Notes: a model not told the origin generated them from the letters alone. A DNA stretch of 64,000 nt from Anoxybacteroides tepidamans (GCF_014201465.1 NZ_JACHEP010000002.1:310001-374000), one strand, 5' to 3'; numbered from the stretch's first letter, positions 39,778-50,074 are shown. Made by a program: numbers and translations.

Positions 39778-40328
39778 TCACCAATCCGTCCGGTATTTTT
39801 TTCTTCGTCAAGCGGTTGTTCCATTCGTTTGAACGCCAAATCGACCGCCGCTTCAGCGGAATCGCAAAACGCGATTTCCACGGTGCGCCGTTCGTCTAAA
39901 TACCCACCTTCATAAGCGACCTCCTTTATTTTCTCTGCCCAGCCCCCTGTCGTTTCAATGATCACAACCGGTTTTCTATTCATATAGGCAGCCGACAGTT
40001 CACCGAGCGTCCCGTTGCCACCGCGAATCATAATAAGCGCATCGGACGAATGAACGAGAATGAGACTGCGAAAATCAAAATGAAGCCCTGTCGTAATCGG
40101 CACATCTAAATAGTCGTTCGCCACATCGGTACGATCTCCTGCTAAAATGCCGATCACAAGTCCCCCTGCTTCTTTTGCACCTTTCGAGGCGGCTTCCATC
40201 ACGCCGCTGCCTCCTCCTGTTAACAATACCGCTTTTCTTTTCGCAATTTCCGCCCCTACTTTTTCGGCGATTTTTCTCACTTCTTCAGGAATATCTCCTG
40301 ATTGTCCAATCACTGCAATTCGCTTCAT
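39774..40328 (-). CDS. TIGR00725 family protein (LOG-like fold)
   Basis: A 184-residue Rossmann-type protein with VLLTGGGSGVMEAASKGAKEAGG, IRGGNGTLGEL and VLLTGGG motifs, as in the TIGR00725 relatives of lysine-decarboxylase-like (LOG) proteins. The PGGxGTxxE motif of LOG enzymes is altered to RGGNGTLGEL, so nucleotide phosphoribohydrolase activity is not certain. I prefer the ATG at 40328 (MKRIAVIGQ), 6 bases after GGAGAGG; another at 40343 overlaps that site. Confidence 0.75.
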   Translation of the reverse strand: MKRIAVIGQSGDIPEEVRKIAEKVGAEIAKRKAVLLTGGGSGVMEAASKGAKEAGGLVIGILAGDRTDVANDYLDVPITTGLHFDFRSLILVHSSDALIMIRGGNGTLGELSAAYMNRKPVVIIETTGGWAEKIKEVAYEGGYLDERRTVEIAFCDSAEAAVDLAFKRMEQPLDEEKNTGRIGD

Positions 40329-40351
40329 CTGTTTCCTCTCCATTTCCTATC

Positions 40352-41296
40352 TTAGCGATCTTCCTTATGAAAACGAATCCATCCATTTTTCTTAAACCAA
40401 AAAAACATGGAAATCGCAATGAATCCCATGACTGCAAGTACTGTAAAATAACCGTATTTCCAATGCAATTCCGGCATGTAATCAAAATTCATTCCATATA
40501 TCCCGACAATGAACGTCAATGGCATAAAAATCGTCGTAATCACCGTTAATGTCATCATAATTGTATTCATCCGGTTTGAGTTCAATGACAAATAGCTGTC
40601 ACGAATATCTGATGTGATTTCTCGATTTTCTTCAATCATCTCAACAAGCTTTAAAAGGTGGTCATAAATATCATGAAAATAAATTTGTCGTTCTTTCATT
40701 CGCTGCAATCGATCGGAATGAATAATTCGGTACAATAAATCTCGCATTGGAACAATGGTTCTTCTTAACTTTGATAAGTCTCGCCGAACATCAAATATTC
40801 GTTCAATATCTGGATTTTCTTCAAGTTCGTTCAATATATCTTCAATATGGTAAATAAGAGGAAAATATTCGCCAACTAGCTTATCTAAAATGCAATACAT
40901 CGTATGAAGAGGACCTATTTTAAAATCTTCATCCGTTTTTAAACGAATCCACACTTGATCAATTCCTTTAATAGGTTGCTTATGGAACGAAACGATAAAA
41001 TTGTGGCCGACAAATAAATCAACTTCCTCCACTTCAAGCGTCTTTTGATTGATCGAATGCAATACAACGAACAAATATTGCTCATAAAAATCAAGCTTCG
41101 GCCGCTGCACATACTCTAAACAGTCTTCAATTGCCAACGGGTGAAAATGGAAAAAGTTAGACAACAACTTCGCTTCTTCATTTGTCGGCTCATGAAAATC
41201 AACCCAATACCAAGAAATATCGGGGCTTTTTAAAACCTGCAACGGCAAGTCGTAGACAACCTCAAAATCTTTTGTCACAGCACATGTTCGAATCAT
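40352..41296 (-). CDS. corA: Magnesium/cobalt transporter CorA
   Basis: A 314-residue protein with a large cytoplasmic N-terminal domain, a long helix and two C-terminal transmembrane helices; the signature GMN is in VGIYGMNFDYMPE between them. It forms a pentameric divalent cation channel. No Mg riboswitch was seen in the 170 bases upstream. GGAGATGA precedes the ATG. Confidence 0.93.
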   Translation of the reverse strand: MIRTCAVTKDFEVVYDLPLQVLKSPDISWYWVDFHEPTNEEAKLLSNFFHFHPLAIEDCLEYVQRPKLDFYEQYLFVVLHSINQKTLEVEEVDLFVGHNFIVSFHKQPIKGIDQVWIRLKTDEDFKIGPLHTMYCILDKLVGEYFPLIYHIEDILNELEENPDIERIFDVRRDLSKLRRTIVPMRDLLYRIIHSDRLQRMKERQIYFHDIYDHLLKLVEMIEENREITSDIRDSYLSLNSNRMNTIMMTLTVITTIFMPLTFIVGIYGMNFDYMPELHWKYGYFTVLAVMGFIAISMFFWFKKNGWIRFHKEDR

Positions 41297-41470
41297 CCAT
41301 TCATCTCCTTTCTCCGATTACCTCCTTTACATATCATAACCGAAAATAGAACAAATCGTTTGCAAAAATTACTATCTTTTTATTTATCAAAATTTTCTTT
41401 ACATTTTAATTAAAAACTACGATAATATAAAAAAGGGAACCTGTCGTTCCCGAACAAGGGGGAGTCACAT

Positions 41471-41692
41471 ATGTACGAAAAACAATATCCTCACGAAGTC
41501 ATGTTCGGTCAACCGGAAGAAAAAAATAGCTATGGCCCACTTGCTCAAATGATTCTGGAACAAGCGATCTTCCTTTATCAAAAAAATAAATTAATGGAGA
41601 AGATCGATGAAGCGTTAGCGACAAGAAATAAAGAGTTGTTTTTAGAATTGTCTACTCAATATAATGAGTTACTAAAAAAATATGGAGCTTAA
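41471..41692 (+). CDS. IDEAL-domain small protein
   Basis: A 73-residue protein with the IDEAL motif (LMEKIDEALATRNKELFLELSTQYNELL) near the C-terminus, found in several Bacillus proteins such as YpiB. Its role here is unknown. AAGGGGGAG precedes the ATG. A long hairpin terminator follows at 41760-41810. Confidence 0.75.
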   Translation: MYEKQYPHEVMFGQPEEKNSYGPLAQMILEQAIFLYQKNKLMEKIDEALATRNKELFLELSTQYNELLKKYGA

Positions 41693-41759
41693 ACAGGGAG
41701 ATTAAAACAAATGGTGGAATGTGAAGCCTCACAGACATATAGCGACCTGACATCTGATT

Positions 41760-41818
41760 AGGTGAGCCACTTCTTCAAACGGAAGCAGAAGAAGATGGCT
41801 CACCTTTTATGATTTTTC
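41760..41818 (+). terminator. Terminator after the IDEAL gene
   Basis: GGTGAGCCA ... TGGCTCACC with an inner CTTCTTC/GAAGAAG pair, followed by TTTTATGATTTTT. Confidence 0.75.
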
Positions 41819-41864
41819 TGTGATACAATAAAAAAAAATCTCATCACGGAAGGAAGGACTATCG

Positions 41865-43013
41865 GTGGAACATCTTATTCATCCGTTCGTTAAAAATATC
41901 GAAATATCAGGAATTCGCAAGTTTTTCAACATGGTGGCAGACCGTCCGAACTTAATTTCGCTCACGATCGGACAGCCGGATTTTCCAACTCCGGATCACG
42001 TCAAAGAAGCAGGAAAAGCTGCCATCGACAACAACTTTACCACCTATACCCATAACGCCGGATTGCCCGAAGTGCGCCAAGCGGCTTGCCAGTTTGTGCG
42101 CGAAAAATACGGGCTTGATTATAATGAGCAGGAAGTCATCGTCACGATCGGAGCGAGCCAAGCGATCGATATCGCTTTTCGCACCATTTTAGAAGAAGGG
42201 GTCGAAGTTATTTTACCCGGGCCGGTATATCCGGGATATGAACCGATCATTCGCATGTGCGGGGCAACACCAGTATACGTCGATACGCGCCATAACGGCT
42301 TTCGCCTTTCCGCTGCGCTGATCGAGCCTTACATAACGGAACGGACGCGCTGCATCGTCTTGCCGTACCCTTCGAATCCAACGGGCGTTACATTATGCGA
42401 ACAAGAGCTTTTGGAACTTGCCCATTTGCTGAACGAGCAACCAATTTGGATTTTATCAGATGAAATTTATAGCGAGCTTGTCTATGATGGAAAACACCGC
42501 TCCATCGCTTCTTGGCTTCGTAACCAGACAATCGTCATTAACGGGTTAAGCAAATCGCATTCGATGACCGGATGGCGAATCGGCTTTGTGTTCGCTCCGG
42601 AATTTCTAATGAAACATATGATCAAAGTGCACCAATATAGCGTATCGTGTGCCTCTTCCATTTCACAAAAAGCCGCACTCGCCGCCTTAACTGCCGGAAA
42701 ACATGATGCGGACGAAATGAGAAAGCAATATCAAAAGCGAATGGAGTATGCTTACCAACGTCTCGTCGACATGGGATTTCACATCGAAAAACCGACTGGC
42801 GCTTTTTATTTGTTCCCGTCCATTCAATCGTTTGGCCAATCGTCTTTCGATTTTGCCTTGGACTTAGTGGATAAAGCGGGGGTGGCCGTTGTTCCTGGCA
42901 GCGCTTTTTCAGAATATGGAGAAGGGTATGTGCGGCTTTCTTATGCCTATTCGTTTGAAACATTAAAAGAAGGATTAGATCGCCTTGAGCAATATATTCG
43001 CCAAAAAAGGTGA
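41865..43013 (+). CDS. patA: Aminotransferase A (PatA)
   Basis: A 382-residue fold-type I PLP aminotransferase that acts on N-acetyl-L,L-diaminopimelate or related amino donors. The PLP lysine is in NGLSKSHSMTGWRIGF, with YPSNPTG and SDEIYSELVYDG (PLP ring contacts) intact. The start is a GTG preceded by GGAAGGA. In the acetylase branch it would act between DapH and DapL, both also in this window. A hairpin terminator follows. Confidence 0.9.
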   Translation: MEHLIHPFVKNIEISGIRKFFNMVADRPNLISLTIGQPDFPTPDHVKEAGKAAIDNNFTTYTHNAGLPEVRQAACQFVREKYGLDYNEQEVIVTIGASQAIDIAFRTILEEGVEVILPGPVYPGYEPIIRMCGATPVYVDTRHNGFRLSAALIEPYITERTRCIVLPYPSNPTGVTLCEQELLELAHLLNEQPIWILSDEIYSELVYDGKHRSIASWLRNQTIVINGLSKSHSMTGWRIGFVFAPEFLMKHMIKVHQYSVSCASSISQKAALAALTAGKHDADEMRKQYQKRMEYAYQRLVDMGFHIEKPTGAFYLFPSIQSFGQSSFDFALDLVDKAGVAVVPGSAFSEYGEGYVRLSYAYSFETLKEGLDRLEQYIRQKR

Positions 43014-43036
43014 GAGCGTATAGCTTCTCACCTTTT
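43003..43036 (+). terminator. patA terminator
   Basis: AAAAAGGTGAGA and TCTCACCTTTT pair around GCGTATAGCT, with the stop codon inside the stem. Confidence 0.8.
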
Positions 43037-43098
43037 CATTCCATAAATAAGTTTGTTTTTTGTCGCAATCCACAACCCGGTAACATTGAGCATGTCAT

Positions 43099-43968
43099 TC
43101 AAAACTCGTTCATATATCGTTTATACAATGCTTGCGTTCCACTGTTTTCTTCCCCAGCCACCGCTATCTCTTCATACATTTTTTTCGCCAGTTCAAGCCC
43201 CGGAAGCGACAAATTCATTCTCTCCGCTTCCTCTAAAGCAATTTTCATGTCTTTGATAAAATGTTTCACATAAAATCCCGGCGCGAAATTTCCAGCGATC
43301 ATGCGCGGTGCCAAGTTGCTAAGCGACCAGCTTCCTGCTGCTCCTTGCGAAATGCTTTCAAGCACTTTCAACGGATCAAGTCCGGATCGTTTCGCATAGG
43401 CAAGCGCTTCGCATACGCCGATCATATTGGTCGCAATCGCAATTTGATTGCACATTTTCGTATGCTGCCCCGCTCCTGCTTTTCCTTGAAAAACGATATT
43501 CGTGCCTAATACTTCTAAAATGGGCTTACAAGCATAAAAAGCTGCTTCATCGCCGCCCACCATAATGGCAAGCCGGCCTTCTTTGGCGCCGATATCCCCA
43601 CCAGAGACAGGGGCATCCAAGGCAAATACGCTTCTCTTTTTCGCTTCTTCGTAAATTTTTTCCGCCAAAGACGGCGGAGAAGTCGTCATATCGATTAAAT
43701 ATGTTCCCTCTTTGACGTTTTCGATTACGCCGTTTTCGCCAAAATACACTTCTTCCACATCTTTTGGATACCCGACCATCGTAATGACGACATCTGCTTC
43801 TTTCGCGAGTGCAGAAACGTTTTCTTTCCAGACAGCCCCTTCACGCAATAGCTCTTCTGCTTTTTCTTTCGTGCGCGTATAGACAATCAATGAGTAGCCT
43901 GCCCGCAATAAATTACGCGCCATGCTTTTTCCCATGACGCCAAGACCGATAAAACCGATCGTTTTCAT
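43099..43968 (-). CDS. ykwC: Beta-hydroxyacid dehydrogenase YkwC
   Basis: A 289-residue NAD(P)-dependent oxidoreductase of the 3-hydroxyisobutyrate dehydrogenase type. GFIGLGVMGKSMARNL is the nucleotide fold, DAPVSGGDIGAKEG the substrate motif, and GAGQHTKMCNQI contains the catalytic lysine. The substrate may be a small hydroxyacid. GGGGGATC precedes the ATG, and a strong palindrome lies 22-48 bases upstream. Confidence 0.88.
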   Translation of the reverse strand: MKTIGFIGLGVMGKSMARNLLRAGYSLIVYTRTKEKAEELLREGAVWKENVSALAKEADVVITMVGYPKDVEEVYFGENGVIENVKEGTYLIDMTTSPPSLAEKIYEEAKKRSVFALDAPVSGGDIGAKEGRLAIMVGGDEAAFYACKPILEVLGTNIVFQGKAGAGQHTKMCNQIAIATNMIGVCEALAYAKRSGLDPLKVLESISQGAAGSWSLSNLAPRMIAGNFAPGFYVKHFIKDMKIALEEAERMNLSLPGLELAKKMYEEIAVAGEENSGTQALYKRYMNEF

Positions 43969-43989
43969 TAATGATCCCCCTTATGCAAA

Positions 43990-44016
43990 AGAACCTTGGT
44001 TGGCAACCAAAGTTCT
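43990..44016. promoter_or_regulatory. 27-bp palindromic operator upstream of ykwC
   Basis: The arms AGAACCTTGGTTG and CAACCAAAGTTCT form an almost perfect palindrome centred on one G at 44003, with one mismatched pair. No T-run follows it in either direction. This is typical of a dimeric repressor site. The regulator is not identified. The rest of the 330-bp gap to 44297 holds no gene I can support. Confidence 0.6.
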
Positions 44017-44297
44017 AATCCTCTTGAACACAGTTATATTACCGCTTAAATTCTTCATCCGATTTGATTTAACAAGATAAAGAATCTCTGATAATATTCG
44101 GAATTCCTGTCCATGAAAACAATAAATAAAGACCGACTTGACCGATCCTTAAATAAAATTTATGCATCCCAAGTCCGCCTAACAAAACCGCTAAAATCTG
44201 GCGACCACTTTATTTTTCAAGCGATCCACTTCCTTTCTCCGCAAAAGGTGCTTTATTTATACTCACCTAAGCGAGAAAGTAGTACTTATACTTAAGG

Positions 44298-45083
44298 CTA
44301 AATGGCTTTTACCATGCCACCGTCGACAAGGAACGACTGGCCTGTCATATAGGAGTTCGCACCGGAAAGAAGGAACGTCACCACTTTCGCAAATTCTTCC
44401 GGCGTTCCATAGCGGCCGAGCGGAATCGTACTTTTCATGCGCGCTTCCATTTCCTCCTTTGTAATGCCAAATTTCTCGGCATTCACTTGGTCTAAAAATG
44501 CTACACGCTCCGTCGCAATTCGCCCTGGAGCCACCGTATTAATTAAAATGTTATATGGCGCAAATTCTGCCGCTAACGTTTTCGTCAAACCGACAATTCC
44601 CGTGCGGAATGTATTCGATAAAAGCAATCCCGGGATTGGCTCTTTAATCGAAGAAGAAGCGATATTCACAATTTTTCCGCCATTCTTCTTTAAATATGGG
44701 AGCGCTTCGCGAATGACGCGAATATAGCTTAATAAATTGAGTTCAAACGCCTTATACCACTCTTCGTCCGTGATCGTTTCAAACGTTCCTGCCGGCGGGC
44801 CGCCCGCATTGTTTACGAGCAGTTCAAGCGTTCCATATGTTTCAACTGTTTTTTCAATAAGACGCTGAATATCTTCTTTTTTTGTAATGTCTGCTTGAAC
44901 ATAAGCGACGTTTCCTTTATGTAAGGCGCTTAACTCTTTTTCTACTTCTTTTAATTTTTCCTCATTTCGGCTCGTAATCATGACGTTTGCTCCTTCAAGA
45001 ACAAGCTGCTTGGCAATCGCTTTGCCAAGTCCTTGGCTCGAAGCTACAACGAGCGCTGTCTTTTTTGCTAACTGAAGCTCCAT
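44298..45083 (-). CDS. SDR family oxidoreductase with unusual active site
   Basis: A 261-residue short-chain dehydrogenase-like protein with VVASSQGLGKAIAKQL and NNAGGPPAG. The expected YxxxK dyad is missing: the region after SSSIKEPIPGLLLSN reads TFRTG, so a subgroup lacking the usual tyrosine is indicated. It resembles 3-oxoacyl-ACP-reductase-like proteins. The substrate is unknown. GAGGGAG precedes the ATG. Confidence 0.8.
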   Translation of the reverse strand: MELQLAKKTALVVASSQGLGKAIAKQLVLEGANVMITSRNEEKLKEVEKELSALHKGNVAYVQADITKKEDIQRLIEKTVETYGTLELLVNNAGGPPAGTFETITDEEWYKAFELNLLSYIRVIREALPYLKKNGGKIVNIASSSIKEPIPGLLLSNTFRTGIVGLTKTLAAEFAPYNILINTVAPGRIATERVAFLDQVNAEKFGITKEEMEARMKSTIPLGRYGTPEEFAKVVTFLLSGANSYMTGQSFLVDGGMVKAI

Positions 45084-45227
45084 TTAGGTTCACTCCCTCT
45101 TTTCTTTCAATGAAAAATTAAGCATGATTCATACAGCATTTTCATCCATGGGCAAGAAGTAAATTTGCTCACGAATTATTATATAACATTCGACAACCAT
45201 GGCAATTTTCCTGCTTGATATGGCAAA

Positions 45228-45272
45228 AAGCGCACATTTCTCTCGTGAGAAAATGCATGCGCTTTTTGATTA
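45228..45272 (-). terminator. Terminator of the chemoreceptor gene
   Basis: AAAAAGCGCATGCATTTTCTC and GAGAAATGTGCGCTTTTT pair, with T-runs on both strands. Confidence 0.8.
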
Positions 45273-45277
45273 TACAT

Positions 45278-47251
45278 CTACACCTCAAACTTTTCGATCA
45301 GTTGTTTCAGCTGCCGGCTCATTTCGCTCAATTTTTCAGCCGACTCTGTGACCGTGCTTAATGCTTGCAACTGATCATCTGCAGATGCCGCTACTTCTTC
45401 TGCGGATGCTGCCGCTTGTTGAGCGATCGCTGAAATGTTTTGCATCGCTTCAACAACTTGGTCTTTACTTTCATCCATCCGCTTTACCTCATCGGTAATG
45501 TTTGAAATCGATGTCGTTAGTTCTTCCATCATTGTAGCAATCTTCATGAACGATTCCCCTGTTGTATGAACGGCTTGTTGCTGTTCTTCATTCATATTTT
45601 TCGAACGATCGACCGCCTGCATTGCTAAATCTACTTGTTGTTGAATTGTGGCAATCGTTTGGCGAATCAACTCTGTCGCTTGCGAAGACTGTTCTGCTAG
45701 TTTACGAACTTCTTCCGCTACAACTGCAAACCCTTTTCCATGCTCACCAGCTCTTGCTGCTTCAATACTTGCGTTTAACGCCAATAAATTCGTTTGTCCC
45801 GAAATCGCCGTAATCGTTTGGATGACTTCATCAATTTTCTTCATTTTCTCAACAAGGTCGTCCATCACTTTTTCAACTGCTTGCAATTCATTTTTCGCTT
45901 CATTCGATTTAATTTGTAACTCGTTTAATTTTTCTAAACCGTTATAACTTGCCTCTTTCGTTTCATTCGATAACGTTTGCATTTCCGAAGCAGACCGGGC
46001 AACCGTTTCAATTTGATTGGACAGCATCGCCGTGCGTTCGTTAATCGTATCTAAATCGCTTGCCTGCTCGGATGTTCCTTTCGCAATATCGTTAATCGCT
46101 GTCGCTACTTGTTCGCTTGTCGCCATCGTCTCTTCGGAAACCGCGCTCAAGTGATCGGCAGATGCTGCAAGTTCACCAACCGATTCATTCACTTGATGAA
46201 TGAGCGCTCGCATTTCATGAACCATATGGTTGAAATGAGAAGCTAATTGGCCGATTTCATCTTTAGCATTCGTTTGTACTTGAACTGTTAAATCCCCGAT
46301 CGCTACTTTTCCTAATTGCTCTTGCAAATAAACGATCGGTTTGACGATCGAACGAGCCATTAAATAGATGAGCACAATTCCAATAAGCACCGCCGAAATC
46401 GTAATGATCAGCATTTTAGTGGCAATCGAATCGCTGACCGCAAACAAATCTTTTTCTTTATAAACGGCGCCAACTTTCCACCCTAAATTTGGGATTGTTG
46501 TAAAATAAATCATTCTTTTTTCGTTTTCAAACGTATACTCATATAATCCGCTTTCTCGCTTAAGCATGTATTTCACAGCGACGTTATTCGACATATTTTT
46601 TCCTTTGTATTGTGGATGAACGATCGCCATTCCAGTTTGGTCAAATAAAACAGGATAACCACGATATCCGACATCCATATCATTGACGATTTTTGTCACC
46701 GTATCCAATGACAAGTCAATAGCGATCACGCCAACGACTTGAGCTCCGTTTTTGATCGCTTTAGCAAGCGTCACAATATATTGACCGGTTATCGCATCAA
46801 CATAAGGATCGGTCCAAACGACTTCATCCGGAAGTTGAGTTGCTTTTTTATACCATGGGCGCGAAGTCGGATCATAATCAGCTGGTAAATCTATTTTTGG
46901 AGTGGTATACATCTTTTTATCTGATGTTCCGATATAAATGAGCTGCGTGTTGTTATGAATCTTTAAAAAGGTCTGGAATTCGCCGTCTACGGCCGGCCAA
47001 GTTTTCTGATCTTTTAACATTTGCAGAACCATAGGGGATTGACTGAACTGCATTAAACTATCTTCTTCACTTTCAAAACTCGATTGAATATCGCCAACTA
47101 ATTGTTCAGCAAGCGCATGTCCACGGCTGCTGACATCTTTGCGAATCATTTGTTTCGTTTCTACAACTCCGACCACTTGCGTGACCGATAAAGCAACGAT
47201 CATTAATAAGGCCATTAAGACGATGAGCTTCGTTTGTAATGTTTTGAACAC
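45278..47251 (-). CDS. mcpC: Methyl-accepting chemotaxis protein (McpC-like)
   Basis: A transmembrane receptor of 657 residues. A TM helix (about residues 8-28) is followed by a periplasmic-side dCache sensor, a second TM helix (about 275-300), a HAMP domain, and a long cytoplasmic coiled coil with the signalling tip [35 protein letters not shown]. The N-terminus and the length of B. subtilis McpC support the GTG start at 47251, with GGAGAG upstream; the frame is open to 47275. The ligand is unknown; McpC in B. subtilis senses amino acids. Confidence 0.85.
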   Translation of the reverse strand: MFKTLQTKLIVLMALLMIVALSVTQVVGVVETKQMIRKDVSSRGHALAEQLVGDIQSSFESEEDSLMQFSQSPMVLQMLKDQKTWPAVDGEFQTFLKIHNNTQLIYIGTSDKKMYTTPKIDLPADYDPTSRPWYKKATQLPDEVVWTDPYVDAITGQYIVTLAKAIKNGAQVVGVIAIDLSLDTVTKIVNDMDVGYRGYPVLFDQTGMAIVHPQYKGKNMSNNVAVKYMLKRESGLYEYTFENEKRMIYFTTIPNLGWKVGAVYKEKDLFAVSDSIATKMLIITISAVLIGIVLIYLMARSIVKPIVYLQEQLGKVAIGDLTVQVQTNAKDEIGQLASHFNHMVHEMRALIHQVNESVGELAASADHLSAVSEETMATSEQVATAINDIAKGTSEQASDLDTINERTAMLSNQIETVARSASEMQTLSNETKEASYNGLEKLNELQIKSNEAKNELQAVEKVMDDLVEKMKKIDEVIQTITAISGQTNLLALNASIEAARAGEHGKGFAVVAEEVRKLAEQSSQATELIRQTIATIQQQVDLAMQAVDRSKNMNEEQQQAVHTTGESFMKIATMMEELTTSISNITDEVKRMDESKDQVVEAMQNISAIAQQAAASAEEVAASADDQLQALSTVTESAEKLSEMSRQLKQLIEKFEV

Positions 47252-47550
47252 TGTTACGTTTCTCTCCTTTGTCAAAATTCGTCATGTTGTGTCAAGTTGT
47301 TATTATTATAAAATTCGTTTAAATAATCGTCTATAGGAGAATATTCTTAAACGGGAAAAAACTCGTAGGAAAAATCTTTTGTGGTGCAAATCATCAACCC
47401 GTTCCGATAGGGTAAAAAATTTTAATAAAATACTATCCTGAAAATACTTAAATTCCAAAATGTATAAACTTAAAATATTCGACACAAGGCTATTTTCATC
47501 CTTCCGATAGTGATACATTTGCATCATAGGTGCCTTATATAAATAACAAC
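47252..47550. other. Gap between the chemoreceptor and element B4
   Basis: I see no gene, RNA motif or repeat here, apart from AT-rich sequence that should contain the mcpC promoter. A possible frame at 47306-47563 has no ribosome site. Confidence 0.4.
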
Positions 47551-47803
47551 TGTATAAATACAACTGGGAGGTTTAACTTATGGCGGACGAAAAAGTAGAC
47601 TCCCTATTTTTTCGACTGTCGGAGGCAAGTCTGTGACTGGCCTTCGTCACGCCTTCGCGTGACAGAGGACCGAACAACCAACCGCTTCCAGACAAATGCA
47701 TTTGTCTGGAAGCGGTGTTGTTCGGTCACCCGACAGTCGAAACATACCGATTGCTCCATAAAAAACGAAAACGTTAAAGTTCGAAATTGCACCTATATAT
47801 TTG
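47551..47803 (+). repeat. Family B structured repeat, copy B4
   Basis: The cleanest copy. It has GGGAGG, then ATG at 47580 of an 18-codon frame (MADEKVDSLFFRLSEASL), the outer pair CGACTGTCGG/CCGACAGTCG, a GTCACGC/GCGTGAC hairpin and the central arm CCGCTTCCAGACAAATG/CATTTGTCTGGAAGCGG. The ends are imperfect inverted repeats. Confidence 0.75.
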
Positions 47804-47927
47804 CAACCACGTTGTTTATAGACGGCATGCATCACATTGCTGGATGAATGGGTGTAAAGCAAAAATGAAGAAGATGAAGAGTCATTGAGCTATGCGGTTT
47901 TGATTGAATGGAGAACCCCCTGTTAAA

Positions 47928-47958
47928 CATTAAGCGGTGGACCCTCCCACCGCTCATC
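47928..47958 (-). terminator. ptsI terminator
   Basis: GAGCGGTGG and CCACCGCTT pair around GAGGGT directly after the ptsI stop; T tract weak. Confidence 0.65.
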
Positions 47959-47959
47959 G

Positions 47960-49681
47960 TTATTCAATATGAAATGTTTGTTTGACGAAAGCGATCACTT
48001 CTTCTGCCGTGTTCATCGATAAAATTGTTTCTTTCAAACTAGCAGCTTCTTCTTTCGACAATTTTTTCAACTGTGAGCGGGCGCGTAAAATCGAAGTAGC
48101 GCTCATACTGAACTCGTCTAATCCTAATCCGAGCAAGATCGGGATCGCTAGCTCTTCTCCTGCCATTTCTCCACACATTCCAGCCCATTTTCCTTCTTTA
48201 TGTGCAGCATCAATGACGTTATGAATAAGACGCAAAATGGCTGGATTGTACGGTTGATAAAGGTAAGAAACGCGTTCATTCATTCGATCTGCCGCCATCG
48301 TATATTGAATTAAATCGTTCGTCCCAATGCTGAAGAAATCGACTTCTTTCGCAAATTGATCAGCCAGCACGGCAGCGGCTGGAATTTCGACCATCATTCC
48401 TACTTCGATCGTTTCCGCTACTGAAACGCCTTCATTTTGCAGCTTCTCTTTTTCTTCTAAAAGAATCGCTTTCGCTTGGCGAAACTCATCAAGCGTTGCA
48501 ATCATCGGAAACATGATTTTCAAGTTTCCATACACGCTTGCACGCAATAGCGCGCGAAGCTGCGTGCGGAACATATCTTGCATTTCAAGGCAAAGACGAA
48601 TCGCCCGGAACCCTAAAAACGGGTTCATTTCTTTCGGAAGCTCCAAGTACGGAAGCTCTTTGTCGCCGCCAATATCAAGTGTACGGACGACAACCGGCTT
48701 TCCTTCCATACGTTCCAACACCGTTTTGTATGCTTCAAATTGCTCCTCTTCTGTCGGTAATTCCGAACGTCCCATATATAAAAATTCTGTCCGATATAAA
48801 CCGATTCCTTCTGCGCCGTTTGCCAGCACGCCTTTTACATCTTCTGGAGTTCCGATATTCGCTGCTAACTCGACATGATGCCCATCGCTCGTCACCGTTT
48901 GTTCGTGAACAAGCTTCGACCATTCCGCTTTTTGCGCTTCAAAACGGGCGCGTTTTTCTTCGTATTGCGCCAACACGTCGTCAGATGGATTGACGACAAC
49001 TTGTCCATCCAATCCGTCGATAATGACGATATCATCATTTTGAATTTCCGTTGTTACAGCTTTCGTCCCAACAACCGCTGGAATTTCCATCGAGCGAGCC
49101 ATAATCGCTGAATGGGATGTACGTCCGCCAATATCAGTAGCGAACCCTTTCACGTATTGACGATTCAATTGCGCAGTATCTGAAGGAGTTAAATCTTCTG
49201 CAATAATGACGACTTCCTTTGAGATCAAACTTGGGTTTGAAATTGTGACACCAAGTAAATGAGCCAACACGCGTTTTGTCACATCACGAATATCAGCAGC
49301 ACGTTCTTTCATATACTCGTTGTCCATCGATTCAAACATCGTCACAAACATCGTAGCTACTTCATCCAATGCGTATTCGGCATTAACTTGTTCTGCTTCG
49401 ATTTTATCTTTAACAGGATTTAACAGCTCTGGGTCGCTTAATACAAGAAGGTGCGCTGAGAAAATCGCAGCTTTATCTTCCCCTAATTGGCGTAAAGCAT
49501 GATCTTTAATTTGCTCGAGTTCCTCTTTTGCTTTTGCAACTGCAGCTTCAAAGCGAGCAATTTCCGCTTGTGGATCAACAATCGTTTTTTTCTCAACAGC
49601 AAAATTAGGGGTTTCTAAGCGGTACGCCTTGGCAATGGCGATACCGCTTGATGCAGCAATGCCTTGAATGAGTTTAGACAT
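47960..49681 (-). CDS. ptsI: PTS enzyme I
   Basis: The 573-residue phosphoenolpyruvate-protein phosphotransferase starts the PTS phosphorelay. The active-site histidine is in [12 protein letters not shown], the PEP-binding region contains [12 protein letters not shown], and MCGEMAGEE is near the C-terminus. Its ATG overlaps the ptsH stop (TAATG), so translation is coupled. Confidence 0.96.
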   Translation of the reverse strand: MSKLIQGIAASSGIAIAKAYRLETPNFAVEKKTIVDPQAEIARFEAAVAKAKEELEQIKDHALRQLGEDKAAIFSAHLLVLSDPELLNPVKDKIEAEQVNAEYALDEVATMFVTMFESMDNEYMKERAADIRDVTKRVLAHLLGVTISNPSLISKEVVIIAEDLTPSDTAQLNRQYVKGFATDIGGRTSHSAIMARSMEIPAVVGTKAVTTEIQNDDIVIIDGLDGQVVVNPSDDVLAQYEEKRARFEAQKAEWSKLVHEQTVTSDGHHVELAANIGTPEDVKGVLANGAEGIGLYRTEFLYMGRSELPTEEEQFEAYKTVLERMEGKPVVVRTLDIGGDKELPYLELPKEMNPFLGFRAIRLCLEMQDMFRTQLRALLRASVYGNLKIMFPMIATLDEFRQAKAILLEEKEKLQNEGVSVAETIEVGMMVEIPAAAVLADQFAKEVDFFSIGTNDLIQYTMAADRMNERVSYLYQPYNPAILRLIHNVIDAAHKEGKWAGMCGEMAGEELAIPILLGLGLDEFSMSATSILRARSQLKKLSKEEAASLKETILSMNTAEEVIAFVKQTFHIE

Positions 49682-49947
49682 TATTGTGCAAGGCCTTCTT
49701 TTGCTAATGTTTCTGTTAAAGCTGCCATCGCTTCTGCTGCATCTGTTCCCTCTGCCACGATTTTAATTTGAGCACCTTTTGGAACACCTAAAGACATTAC
49801 ACCCATGATTGATTTTAAATTTACTGTTTTGCCGTTGTACTCTAAGTTGATGTCGCTGTTGAATTTGCTTGCTGTTTGTACAAGCAATGTCGCTGGACGG
49901 GCATGAATTCCAGATTCAGCAGTTACTTTAAACACTTTCTCAGCCAT
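49681..49947 (-). CDS. ptsH: Phosphocarrier protein HPr
   Basis: An 88-residue PTS carrier. His15 lies in ESGIHARPA and the regulatory Ser46, target of HPr kinase, is in [12 protein letters not shown]. The start at 49947 (MAEKVFKVT) follows AAGGAGA by about 9 bases; an ATG 3 codons earlier is less likely. Confidence 0.95.
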   Translation of the reverse strand: MAEKVFKVTAESGIHARPATLLVQTASKFNSDINLEYNGKTVNLKSIMGVMSLGVPKGAQIKIVAEGTDAAEAMAALTETLAKEGLAQ

Positions 49948-49993
49948 TTTTATCAATCTCCTTTTTCATAATATTTTTTCTTTTTTCTTTGTC

Positions 49994-50023
49994 ATCATAA
50001 CAAACATCCATATCGTTGTTCAA
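49994..50023 (-). promoter_or_regulatory. ptsHI promoter
   Basis: TTGAAC (50018-50023) and TATGAT (49994-49999) on the minus strand are 18 bases apart. It lies after the ptsG terminator, so ptsHI has its own transcript. Confidence 0.6.
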
Positions 50024-50029
50024 TCAAAA

Positions 50030-50068
50030 AAGGAAGCGACATAGAGAAAAAGTGTTTCTCTATATGAA
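50030..50068 (-). terminator. ptsG terminator
   Basis: ATAGAGAAA and TTTCTCTAT pair around a short loop, then a T-rich run (CCTTTTTTG). Confidence 0.65.
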
Positions 50069-50074
50069 TCGTGC

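Noticed and set aside
41711-41761. 16-codon frame after the IDEAL gene
   Set aside because: It overlaps the terminator and has no clear ribosome site.
44113-44295. 60-codon plus-strand frame in the ykwC/SDR gap
   Set aside because: No ribosome site, no promoter and no recognisable protein features.
47306-47563. 85-codon minus-strand frame upstream of the chemoreceptor
   Set aside because: No ribosome site, and it runs into repeat B4 with no protein features.
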